Shown here: one piece after another, positions 55,528 to 63,392 of the stretch | How the letters are laid out: each line of letters opens with the position of its first letter | Position numbering within the stretch: position 1 is the first letter of the stretch | Assembly (NCBI RefSeq): GCF_018881795.1 | Contig: NZ_JACVPQ010000001.1 | Location: forward strand, 1,274,721 to 1,338,720 | DNA: 64,000 bases | Source of the DNA: Polynucleobacter sp. MWH-Jannik1A5 | GTDB taxonomy: Bacteria > Pseudomonadota > Gammaproteobacteria > Burkholderiales > Burkholderiaceae | Direction: 5' to 3' | The notes under the pieces: generated by a model | The model's database searches: none | Seen by the model: the letters and a program-made list of their open reading frames with translations, nothing else | Told to the model about the DNA's origin: nothing | Translations under genes and position numbers: made by a program

Positions 55528-56328
55528 TTAGGAGAGAGTTTGAGAGATACGCTCAGACGCTTCTTTTAGCTTAGGAATATGTTCCATCGCTTGATTTAGA
55601 GGGAGTCTTGCTGTTGCTGCATGAACCGCAATCGCTGCTACTACCTCACCTAGAGAGTCTTTGACAGGTACCGCTACACAAGAAACTCCCAATACATATT
55701 CTTCGTTATCTACTGCATAACCAGTGCTCACAATTCTTTCCATCTCCGACTCCAATAGGTGGCGATCGGTAATAGTTCTATGTGTAAATTGTTGTAGTGG
55801 CAAGCTTTCTAAAATCTTGGTGCGCTCATCTACGGGTTTGTAGGCGAGAAGTAATTTTCCGCTAGCGCTGCAGTGTGGGGGCAGTACTGTGCCCGGTGGA
55901 AGGTGAAGACGTAAAGCCCAGTCAGCCTCAACGCGATCCAAGTAAAATAATTCACCGCGTCTTAAGACGGCAAGATTGCAGGTTTCACCTAGATCAGCGA
56001 CTAAGCCGCGCAGGATGGTGTGGCGAATGGCAGATACGCTATCGTGCGTCATAGTAGACATTGCTAAATGAGACAAACGCTCACCAGGAGCATAAGTTCT
56101 TCCGCCTGGCTCTCTTGCTACTAAACCCGCTTCTTCAAAAATGGCTAAAGTTCTGTGTAGGGATGCTTTTGGCATGCCAGTAATCTGCATGAGCTGGGCC
56201 AGGGTGGCAGGTTGCTGTAAAGCCGCTAAAGCTTCCAAAATCACCACGCCTTTCAGCATGGAGGAGTTTTCGCTGGAGCTATCTCTTTTGGTGATATCTG
56301 GCTGTTCGATGGTATCTAGTTCAAGCAT
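55528..56328 (-). CDS. IclR-family transcription regulator of the sulfonate island
   Basis: A 266-residue regulator: a winged-helix N-terminal domain (SMLKGVVILEALAALQQPA, then ITGMPKASLHRTLAIFEEAGLV, about residues 22-75) and a C-terminal effector-binding domain with VSCVAVPVKDSLGEVVAAIAVH. It is the first gene of iclR-pta-soeABC-nitroreductase and divergent from bug-sauS-sauT. Inverted repeats with GAACA/TGTTC arms in its own promoter region and before xsc are candidate sites. The effector is probably a pathway intermediate (inferred). Confidence 0.85.
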   Translation of the reverse strand: MLELDTIEQPDITKRDSSSENSSMLKGVVILEALAALQQPATLAQLMQITGMPKASLHRTLAIFEEAGLVAREPGGRTYAPGERLSHLAMSTMTHDSVSAIRHTILRGLVADLGETCNLAVLRRGELFYLDRVEADWALRLHLPPGTVLPPHCSASGKLLLAYKPVDERTKILESLPLQQFTHRTITDRHLLESEMERIVSTGYAVDNEEYVLGVSCVAVPVKDSLGEVVAAIAVHAATARLPLNQAMEHIPKLKEASERISQTLS

Positions 56329-56357
56329 GGGCCTTAAATCTCATGAAATGTGTCATT

Positions 56358-56435
56358 TTGTTCATTCTAATAGAACAAGGTTGTAAATTCTAGGGAAAAT
56401 GTTAGTATTTTTACTTATACGAAACAACTTGTTCC
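56358..56435. promoter_or_regulatory. Paired candidate IclR operators between iclR and bug-sauST
   Basis: Within the 191-base divergent spacer, TTGTTC-N9-GAACAA (56358-56378) is a perfect inverted repeat whose right arm continues as GAACAAGGTTGT. GAAACAA-C-TTGTTCC (56421-56435) is a second repeat with one mismatch. The two GAACAA-type centres lie about 49 bases apart. Half-sites match the repeat before xsc and resemble known IclR-family sites such as that of KdgR. Confidence 0.6.
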
Positions 56436-56519
56436 GTTGAATAAGATCATTTATGCTTACTAAAACAGTAAATAAGGGCTAAGATAAGCCTCAAAGTTGT
56501 ACTAAATAGGAGATTGGTC

Positions 56520-57506
56520 ATGCGTAGAAGCAATCTATTAGCCGCTGTACTGTCAACAATCCTCGCTTTTATGGGCTCTCTTGGCTGGGCGCAGTTTGCT
56601 CAAGCACAGGCTTGGCCAACTAAGCCAATTAAATTCATAGTTCCTTACCCGCCCGGCGGTGGTACTGATGTGATTGCGCGTATCGTGCAAGAGCCATTAA
56701 GCCAAGCGCTCGGTCAACAAGTCATCATTGATAACCGTGGCGGTGCTGGCGGTTCGATTGGTACCGATATTGCAGCTAAGGCTCCATCTGATGGCTATAC
56801 CGTTTTATTTACGCTTTCATCACACACCATCAATCCGGCAATCTATCCAAAGCTTGCATTTGATACCGAAAAAGATTTTTTACCAGTTTCATTAGTAGCT
56901 TCGTTGCCGCAAATCTTGGTTGCTAATCCAGATTTCCCAGCCAAGTCTGTCAAAGAAGTAATTGATATGGCCAAGGCAAAACCAGATGCGGTTTCATATG
57001 CTTCGGTGGGTAATGGATCACCTGGCCACCTAGCTGGCGCCATGATGGCCGGCTCTGCTGGGGTTTCAATGATGCATATTCCGTATCGTGGAGGTGGTCC
57101 TGCTATTACTGATGTGATTGCCGGTCAAGTACCCCTGCTTTGGGTTTCAATTCCTGCTGCAGCAAACTATGTCAAAGCGGGAAAGCTGCGTGCCTTAGCG
57201 GTATCTACCGTAAAGCGCTCACCAGTTTTCCCGGATGTACCAACTATGGCTGAATTAGGTTTTAAGGATTACGAAGTGGACTCTTGGTATGCCATGTTTG
57301 TTCCTGCTAAAACACCACAGCCAATTATCGATATCTTGTACAAAGCAACAGTCAAGGTCTTGGCTGAGCCAGCTGTAAAAGATAAGCTCATTGCTCAAGG
57401 CGCTGAGGCAGTGGGTAGTACACCTGCTCAATTGGGAGCGATCGTCAAAACTGAATTGGTGAAGTGGAAAAAAGTAACTAAGGATGCAGCGATTAAAGCT
57501 GAGTAA
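56520..57506 (+). CDS. Bug-family (TctC) periplasmic solute-binding protein, copy 2
   Basis: A 328-residue secreted binding protein. A signal peptide ends near residue 30 (QFAQAQA), then AWPTKPIKFIVPYPPGGGTDVIAR, and PSDGYTVLFTLSS. The ATG at 56520 has AGGAG six bases upstream; a TTG at 56514 lies inside that region and is rejected. First gene of bug-sauS-sauT, so its ligand is probably sulfoacetate or a relative. No TctAB membrane partners in the window. It differs clearly from copy 1, so the two are not a recent duplication. Confidence 0.88.
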   Translation: MRRSNLLAAVLSTILAFMGSLGWAQFAQAQAWPTKPIKFIVPYPPGGGTDVIARIVQEPLSQALGQQVIIDNRGGAGGSIGTDIAAKAPSDGYTVLFTLSSHTINPAIYPKLAFDTEKDFLPVSLVASLPQILVANPDFPAKSVKEVIDMAKAKPDAVSYASVGNGSPGHLAGAMMAGSAGVSMMHIPYRGGGPAITDVIAGQVPLLWVSIPAAANYVKAGKLRALAVSTVKRSPVFPDVPTMAELGFKDYEVDSWYAMFVPAKTPQPIIDILYKATVKVLAEPAVKDKLIAQGAEAVGSTPAQLGAIVKTELVKWKKVTKDAAIKAE

Positions 57507-57553
57507 GAGTTCGCCCTAAAGATGTACAGTAAATAAAAAAGATAAGAATATTA

Positions 57554-58963
57554 ATGATGACGCCAGTAGAAGTAATTGTTGAACGTGGACGTGTAGCCCA
57601 GAAGATATATGAGGGCTACACGCAAGCCCAGGTGAACTTGGTAGTTGAGGCGGTAGCCTGGGCGATTCTTGAGCCAAAGCGTAATCAAGAGTTGGCGGAG
57701 CTTGCTGTTCAGGATACTGGCTTAGGGGATGTGGCTGATAAGTTCAAAAAGAACTTCAGAAAAACTTTAGGTTTAGTACGTGACCTAAGTTATGCAAAAA
57801 CAGTTGGGATTATTTCAGAGGATTTAAAGACAGGGCTGACTGAATATGCTCGCCCGGTGGGTGTGGTCGCAGCGATTACGCCATCAACCAATCCTGGTGC
57901 AACCCCTATTAATAAGATCTTAAATGCTTTGAAGTGTCGCAATGCGGTTGTAGTAGCGCCATCACCAAAAGGCTACTCGACTTGCGCTCGTTTGCTAGAG
58001 TTTGTGCATCAACAATTGGATCTCGTTAAAGCGCCGAGAGATTTAGTGCAGATGTTGCCATCTCCGATTACCAAAGATTCCACCAATGAATTAATGCGTT
58101 TGGCGGATTTAGTTGTGGCAACCGGTTCACAGGCTAATATTCGCGCTGCGTATACCTGTGGCACTCCTGCATTTGGTGTTGGGGCTGGAAATGTTCTGGT
58201 CATTATTGATGAACATGCCGATCTTACGGGTGCTGCTAATAAAATACTGCAGTCCAAAACATTTGATAACGCCACAAGTTGTTCCAGTGAGAATGGAGCG
58301 GTAATTTGTTCTCAGGTTTATGACAAAGCTATTGGTGCGCTTGAGGCTGCAGGTGGATTGATGTTGGATGCTGCTGATAAAAAGCGTCTTGAGGATGTCA
58401 TGTTTCAGAATGGCAAACTTACTTCAACACTGACTGCGCAAAATCCAGCAGTGATTGCTGAGCGTGCGCAATTGCAAAATCCAAAAGCAAAAGCTGCCAA
58501 ATTCTTTATGGTGGAAGAGCAGGGATATGGACCGTCAGTTCCGTTTTCTGGTGAAAAATTAAGCCCAGTCTTGACAGTTTGGAAGGCTGCCAATTTTGAA
58601 GCAGCTAAAGAGTTGATTTCCAATGTATATGCTTACCAAGGAGCTGGACATTCTGTTGGTTTGCATACTGCACAAAGCGGAGAAACTTTGGAGTCTCGGG
58701 CTGCAGCGCTTGCACAGCAATTGCCGGTAGCTAGAATCATTGTTAACCAGGCTCATGCGATTGCTACTGGCGGTAGCTTTGAGAATGGCCTACCGTTCTC
58801 TTTATCCATGGGTTGCGGAACATGGGGTAAGAATAATTTCTCAGAGAATATGAACTATCGCCACTATCTCAATATTACGAGAGTGGTGAGACCTATTCCT
58901 GAGCATGTGCCTAAGGTTGAAGATTTGCTGAAAGAGTATTTCAGTCGCTATCCTCAGGCTTAA
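57554..58963 (+). CDS. sauS: Acylating sulfoacetaldehyde dehydrogenase
   Basis: A 469-residue CoA-acylating aldehyde dehydrogenase. Catalytic Cys is in FDNATSCSSENGAV near residue 247, and VAAITPSTNPGATPINKIL is the acylating-ALDH nucleotide region. In Cupriavidus necator SauS reduces sulfoacetyl-CoA to sulfoacetaldehyde, the Xsc substrate. Length and the downstream CoA ligase fit. Two Met codons begin the frame (57554 and 57557). EutE/AdhE-like acetaldehyde activity is the alternative, made less likely by xsc and sauT. Confidence 0.88.
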   Translation: MMTPVEVIVERGRVAQKIYEGYTQAQVNLVVEAVAWAILEPKRNQELAELAVQDTGLGDVADKFKKNFRKTLGLVRDLSYAKTVGIISEDLKTGLTEYARPVGVVAAITPSTNPGATPINKILNALKCRNAVVVAPSPKGYSTCARLLEFVHQQLDLVKAPRDLVQMLPSPITKDSTNELMRLADLVVATGSQANIRAAYTCGTPAFGVGAGNVLVIIDEHADLTGAANKILQSKTFDNATSCSSENGAVICSQVYDKAIGALEAAGGLMLDAADKKRLEDVMFQNGKLTSTLTAQNPAVIAERAQLQNPKAKAAKFFMVEEQGYGPSVPFSGEKLSPVLTVWKAANFEAAKELISNVYAYQGAGHSVGLHTAQSGETLESRAAALAQQLPVARIIVNQAHAIATGGSFENGLPFSLSMGCGTWGKNNFSENMNYRHYLNITRVVRPIPEHVPKVEDLLKEYFSRYPQA

Positions 58964-58967
58964 CTCC

Positions 58968-60503
58968 ATGATGACTGCTTTATGCAAGAGTTTAGGTGAG
59001 GTACTGTCGCATTGGGAGGCGGCACAGCCTGAAAAACCATTTCTATTTGCCCCTGAAATTAATGCTGCTCTGACTTATGGGCAGCTCGCCAAAGAAGCAC
59101 GTCATTTTGCAACCTGGTTGGAGCAAGAGGGCATTAGTGCGCAAGGCCATGTTGGTCTCTTTATGCAAAATGGACGCCAAACTAGTACGATTTTTTTGGC
59201 AACCATGGCCTGTGGGCGAGTCATTACCCCCTTAAATCTATTGGCGCCCACTGATCAACTAGCCTGGGTGTTAGATCACAGTGATATTGAAGTTTTGTTT
59301 TACTCGCCTGATAAGAAACAGGGACTATTTTTAGCTCTTGAGAAGACTAAAAGAAAATTCAAGGCCATTGAGCTTGATCCAGATGCGGCTGAGGGACCCT
59401 TCATGCAGTGCGCGCTCGGGACATTGCCTTCAGTTGAGTCTTCGCAACCAGCGCTCTTGATGTATACCTCAGGCACAACAGGAACGCCTAAAGGGGTGTT
59501 GCTTACGCATGCCAATTTATTACATGCTGCGCGCTCTATGGCAGCATGGCACTCATTAACACAGTCAGATATTGTGCTGAGCTCACTACCGATTTACCAC
59601 ATCAATGGACAAGTTATCTCAACAATTACACCATTTGTATCTGGTGGGTCTGTAGTTGCGCCACATGCTTTTTCTGTTTCAAGTTGGTGGAGCTTGGCGA
59701 TTCAATATCGCTGCACCTGGATCAATATGGTTCCAACCATCATTGCGTATTTGATTAATGCCGCCAAGAGTGGTGGTGCATTACCCGGTCGCGAGGACTT
59801 GAAGTCGATTCGATTTGGTCGCTCTGCCTCTGCCCCTCTGCCGCCCGAGCATCATCGTGAATTTGAAGCACTCTTTGGGATCACCGTCATTGAAGGCATG
59901 GGAATGACTGAGTCGGCCTCAATGGTCTTTTGCAATCCGCATGATGAAAGCAGGCGCTATGGTAGTCCGGGTCAACCTTGTGGTGTAGAAGCCAAAGTGA
60001 TTGATCCTGAAGGTAATCCTCTTGGTAATAACACTGTAGGTGAAATTTGTTTACGTGGTGGGAATGTTCTCAATGCTTATTACAAAGCGGAGACAGAGAC
60101 GGCTAAAGCCTTTGATGGCGAGGGATGGTTAAAGACTGGCGATCTGGGTATGCGTGATGATGACGGTTTTTATTTCATCACCGGGCGCTTGAAAGAGTTG
60201 ATCATCAAGGGTGGTGAAAATATTGCCCCGCGTGAAATCGATGAAGCAGTCTTAAAGCATCCCGCAGTATTAGATGCGGCTGCAGTCGGTATTCCAGATA
60301 GCAACTACGGGCAAGAAATTATGGTGTGTATCGTTCTTAAGCCAGATACCACATGTTCTGAAGATGAAATGCGCGCATTTTGCTTAAAAGAATTGGGGAA
60401 ATTTCGAACACCCAAAATCATTCTTTTCATGGATGATCTGCCGCGTGGACCGTCTGGCAAAGTGCAGCGCTTGAAGCTGTTGGATCTACAAAAAGCCCAC
60501 TAA
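58968..60503 (+). CDS. sauT: Sulfoacetate--CoA ligase (acyl-CoA synthetase)
   Basis: A 511-residue AMP-forming ligase. The P-loop MYTSGTTGTPKG lies near residue 165, the A5 motif GMGMTESAS near 310, GWLKTGDLGMRDDDGF and GRLKELIIKGGENIAPREI follow, and the catalytic lysine is in GPSGKVQR near the end. It would activate sulfoacetate to sulfoacetyl-CoA for SauS, four bases upstream. Its stop overlaps the stop of the convergent SulP gene by three bases. Confidence 0.85.
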   Translation: MMTALCKSLGEVLSHWEAAQPEKPFLFAPEINAALTYGQLAKEARHFATWLEQEGISAQGHVGLFMQNGRQTSTIFLATMACGRVITPLNLLAPTDQLAWVLDHSDIEVLFYSPDKKQGLFLALEKTKRKFKAIELDPDAAEGPFMQCALGTLPSVESSQPALLMYTSGTTGTPKGVLLTHANLLHAARSMAAWHSLTQSDIVLSSLPIYHINGQVISTITPFVSGGSVVAPHAFSVSSWWSLAIQYRCTWINMVPTIIAYLINAAKSGGALPGREDLKSIRFGRSASAPLPPEHHREFEALFGITVIEGMGMTESASMVFCNPHDESRRYGSPGQPCGVEAKVIDPEGNPLGNNTVGEICLRGGNVLNAYYKAETETAKAFDGEGWLKTGDLGMRDDDGFYFITGRLKELIIKGGENIAPREIDEAVLKHPAVLDAAAVGIPDSNYGQEIMVCIVLKPDTTCSEDEMRAFCLKELGKFRTPKIILFMDDLPRGPSGKVQRLKLLDLQKAH

Positions 60504-61780
60504 TTCCTCTCGGTCTTTGCGGTAAAGCGTCTGATCATTACTGAGCTGATGATTCCAGAAAGTATTGCCCACTCTAGTGGAATAGTAATGGTACCAATGC
60601 CGGTAATTAACATTGGAATCCACTCTCTCGCTCCCATATTAAATTCATGGCGAATCTGCTTTAGATCAATTAAGTTCCAGGCAACCACCAGTAATAGTGA
60701 AGCGATGACTACGTAGGGGATATGTTTTGCTAGTGGTGAGACAAAGGCAAGTAGGATAAAAAGAAAAACCGCAGCGCATATTGCTGCGAGAGGCGTTTTT
60801 GCTCCAGAGGCAAGGTTGACGCCAGTCCGATTAAATGAGCCACTGGCTGGGTAGGCAGAGAAGAATGATCCGCATACATTGGCTAACCCTTGCCCAATAA
60901 ACTCTTGGTTGGCATTGAACTGATCTTTTGTCTTTAATGCAATCGCACGTGCAATAGCCATTGCTTCGGTAGATGCCAACAGCGTCATGATGAGGGCAGC
61001 ACTAAATAACTTTTGCAAAGTGCCACCAGTTAAATCTGGGCTAGAAATTGGCGGAAATGCCCCTGGTATTTCTTGAACTTTTCTGAAAGCAGCAACACCA
61101 GGTATCAATGTTTCTAATAAAGCCGCTGCAATACTGCCCAGTACAACAGCCACCAGCATGGCGGGTAGATAGCGATTAAGCGGCTTCCAAAGTCGAATAG
61201 CGATTAAGGTGAAGAGTACTAGTGCGGGAGCTGCCATTTGCCATTGATTGCTAATGAGTGCTGATGCTACAGCGCTGATTGTTTCTGGTACTCCTGTACC
61301 TCTTGGGATACTGATACCAAGTAGGGTACCAAGCTGACTATTGATAATCAAGATCGCAGCGCCGACGGTGAAACCAACAATCACAGAGTGTGGAATCTGC
61401 TCTACCCATTTGCCTGCTTTAGCAAAACCCAGTACAAGCTGCAGTGCACCCACTAGAAAGCTGAGCGTTAAAACATAAGCAACATACTGGCTAGATTCCG
61501 GGAGTGCCAGTGGAGAAATTAAAGCCATCGTGGTTAGGGAAATAGCATTAGCGGGACCGGTAACCATTAAGCGGCTTGAGCCAAATAGCGCTGCTATCAA
61601 GCAGGGGATCATCGCTGCGTATAGGCCATAGTGTGGCGGCATACCCGCTAGTAATGCAAATGCAATACCCTGAGGCATAACAACAATAGCGCCAGTTAGA
61701 CCAGCAAAAACATCTGCGCGTATCGTGCCTGGTGTTCGATATTCAGGAAGCCACTTACTAAAAGGTAATTGCCAGCGCAT
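60500..61780 (-). CDS. SulP-family anion transporter lacking a STAS domain
   Basis: A 426-residue membrane protein with 10 or more hydrophobic segments. AGLTGAIVVMPQGIAFALLAG and the conserved PASGSFNRTGVNLASGAKTP identify SulP. The protein stops after the last helix; the C-terminal cytoplasmic STAS domain of typical SulP proteins (about 550 residues) is absent, and the following bases code for sauT on the other strand. In this island it could export sulfate or take up a sulfonate. Six bases after the GMC gene, same operon. Confidence 0.85.
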   Translation of the reverse strand: MRWQLPFSKWLPEYRTPGTIRADVFAGLTGAIVVMPQGIAFALLAGMPPHYGLYAAMIPCLIAALFGSSRLMVTGPANAISLTTMALISPLALPESSQYVAYVLTLSFLVGALQLVLGFAKAGKWVEQIPHSVIVGFTVGAAILIINSQLGTLLGISIPRGTGVPETISAVASALISNQWQMAAPALVLFTLIAIRLWKPLNRYLPAMLVAVVLGSIAAALLETLIPGVAAFRKVQEIPGAFPPISSPDLTGGTLQKLFSAALIMTLLASTEAMAIARAIALKTKDQFNANQEFIGQGLANVCGSFFSAYPASGSFNRTGVNLASGAKTPLAAICAAVFLFILLAFVSPLAKHIPYVVIASLLLVVAWNLIDLKQIRHEFNMGAREWIPMLITGIGTITIPLEWAILSGIISSVMIRRFTAKTERN

Positions 61781-61785
61781 TACGA

Positions 61786-63387
61786 CTAAATTCGCCCTAA
61801 GATCAAATCAGCGGCCCTCTCTGCAAGCATTACCGCAGGCCAGTTGGTGTTGCCGGAAGGTAAGGTTGGCATGGCTGAACAATCAACAACTCTGAGGCCT
61901 TGTACGCCCCTCACTTTTAATGAAGCATCAAGCACTGCCATCGGATCACTGTCTGGACCCATTTGGCAGGTTCCAGTTGGATGAAAGATCGTTGCGCCAT
62001 TATTTCGGCAAAACTCTAAAATTTCTTCATCGGATTGTGGGTTATTCGGCTTTACCTCTCTGGTAATCAGAGAGCGAAGCGGTTCAGTTTGCGCAATTTT
62101 CCTGGCGTACTTAACGGCGGCAATGCTGATGTCGCGATCATAAGGTGTCGACATATAGTTCGCAAACATTTTGGGGGGTACAAGTGGGTCTACTGACTGA
62201 ATGCGCACATGACCTCGAGACTCGGGTCTGAGTTGGCAAACCGACATGGTAAATCCAGAGAAGGGATGAACCTTGCCACCAGCCATCTCTGCAGAAAGTG
62301 TTGCTAAGTGAAACTGAATGTCAGGTGTTTTGGAGTCTTTCATTACACGAGTAAAAAGACCTCCTTGATTAATGCCGATCGATAGTGGTCCACCGCGGAA
62401 TAGTAGCCAATCTAAGCCCATCTTTAGTTGACCAAACCAGGATGAGAGTTGGTCATTAGTTGAGATAGGTTGGTTTAATTCATAAATCAGGCGGTGCTGT
62501 AAATGGTCTTGCAGATTTTCTCCAACCCCTGGCAAATCCTGCACTACAGGGATATTGAATTCTTGCAACAGTTTTGCTGGGCCAACCCCTGAGAGTTGCA
62601 AAATTTGCGGACTCTGAATCGCACCCGCACTCAGAATGACTTCTTTATTAGCGCGTACTATGCTTTTTTTGCCGTTACGGAATATTTCAATACCTACAGC
62701 TTTTTTGTTCTCAAAAATAACCCTGCAAGCCTGACTATCTGTCAGAATTTCTAGATTCTTACGATTCTTGATGGGCTTTAAATATGCAACAGCCGTACTG
62801 CAACGAAAACCTTTGTGGGTGGTGAGTTGGTAGTAGCCAACTCCTTCTTGCGTTAGATTGTTGAAGTCGTCTGTTTCAGGAACACCCAGCGTATTAGCAG
62901 TCTTTTTAAATGCTTCAACTAAGGGATGTTTTTTTGGAATCGATGATGCCTTTAAGGGACCTGTTTGTGAATGCAGTGGTTCGCTTAAACGATCATTGCC
63001 TTCTGCCTTTTTGAAGTAGGGTAATACATCATCCCAGCCCCAACCAGGGTTTCCGAGATCACGCCAAGTGTCGTAATCCTCTTTTTGTCCGCGAATAAAA
63101 ATGAGACCATTAATTGAGCTGGAGCCGCCTAGCGTCTTGCCTCTGGGCCAATAAATCTGTCGATTGTTTACACCAGGGTCAGGCTCGGTCTGAAATTTCC
63201 AGTTGAGCTTAGGGTCCCACATCGTTTTTGCATAACCAATCGGCAGATGAATCCAAGGAGAACGATCCTTGGGCCCGGCTTCAATCAGGCAAACAGAATT
63301 CTTGGGATCCGCTGAGAGGCGGTTGGCCAAAACGCAACCAGATGAACCTCCTCCTACGACGATGTAATCGAACGATGTATTTGCCAT
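61786..63387 (-). CDS. GMC-family FAD dehydrogenase (choline-dehydrogenase-like; possible isethionate dehydrogenase)
   Basis: A 533-residue GMC oxidoreductase. The FAD-binding N-terminus is DYIVVGGGSSGCVLANRLS, WPRGKTLGGSSSINGL is signature 1, GAIQSPQILQLSGVGP is signature 2, and the catalytic His is in FHPTGTCQMGPD near residue 470. No signal peptide. In Cupriavidus the isethionate dehydrogenase IseJ belongs to this family, so oxidation of isethionate to sulfoacetaldehyde for Xsc is attractive here. Other alcohols (choline, polyols) cannot be excluded. Between sulP and the BKACE gene. Confidence 0.82.
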   Translation of the reverse strand: MANTSFDYIVVGGGSSGCVLANRLSADPKNSVCLIEAGPKDRSPWIHLPIGYAKTMWDPKLNWKFQTEPDPGVNNRQIYWPRGKTLGGSSSINGLIFIRGQKEDYDTWRDLGNPGWGWDDVLPYFKKAEGNDRLSEPLHSQTGPLKASSIPKKHPLVEAFKKTANTLGVPETDDFNNLTQEGVGYYQLTTHKGFRCSTAVAYLKPIKNRKNLEILTDSQACRVIFENKKAVGIEIFRNGKKSIVRANKEVILSAGAIQSPQILQLSGVGPAKLLQEFNIPVVQDLPGVGENLQDHLQHRLIYELNQPISTNDQLSSWFGQLKMGLDWLLFRGGPLSIGINQGGLFTRVMKDSKTPDIQFHLATLSAEMAGGKVHPFSGFTMSVCQLRPESRGHVRIQSVDPLVPPKMFANYMSTPYDRDISIAAVKYARKIAQTEPLRSLITREVKPNNPQSDEEILEFCRNNGATIFHPTGTCQMGPDSDPMAVLDASLKVRGVQGLRVVDCSAMPTLPSGNTNWPAVMLAERAADLILGRI

Positions 63388-63392
63388 ACTGA

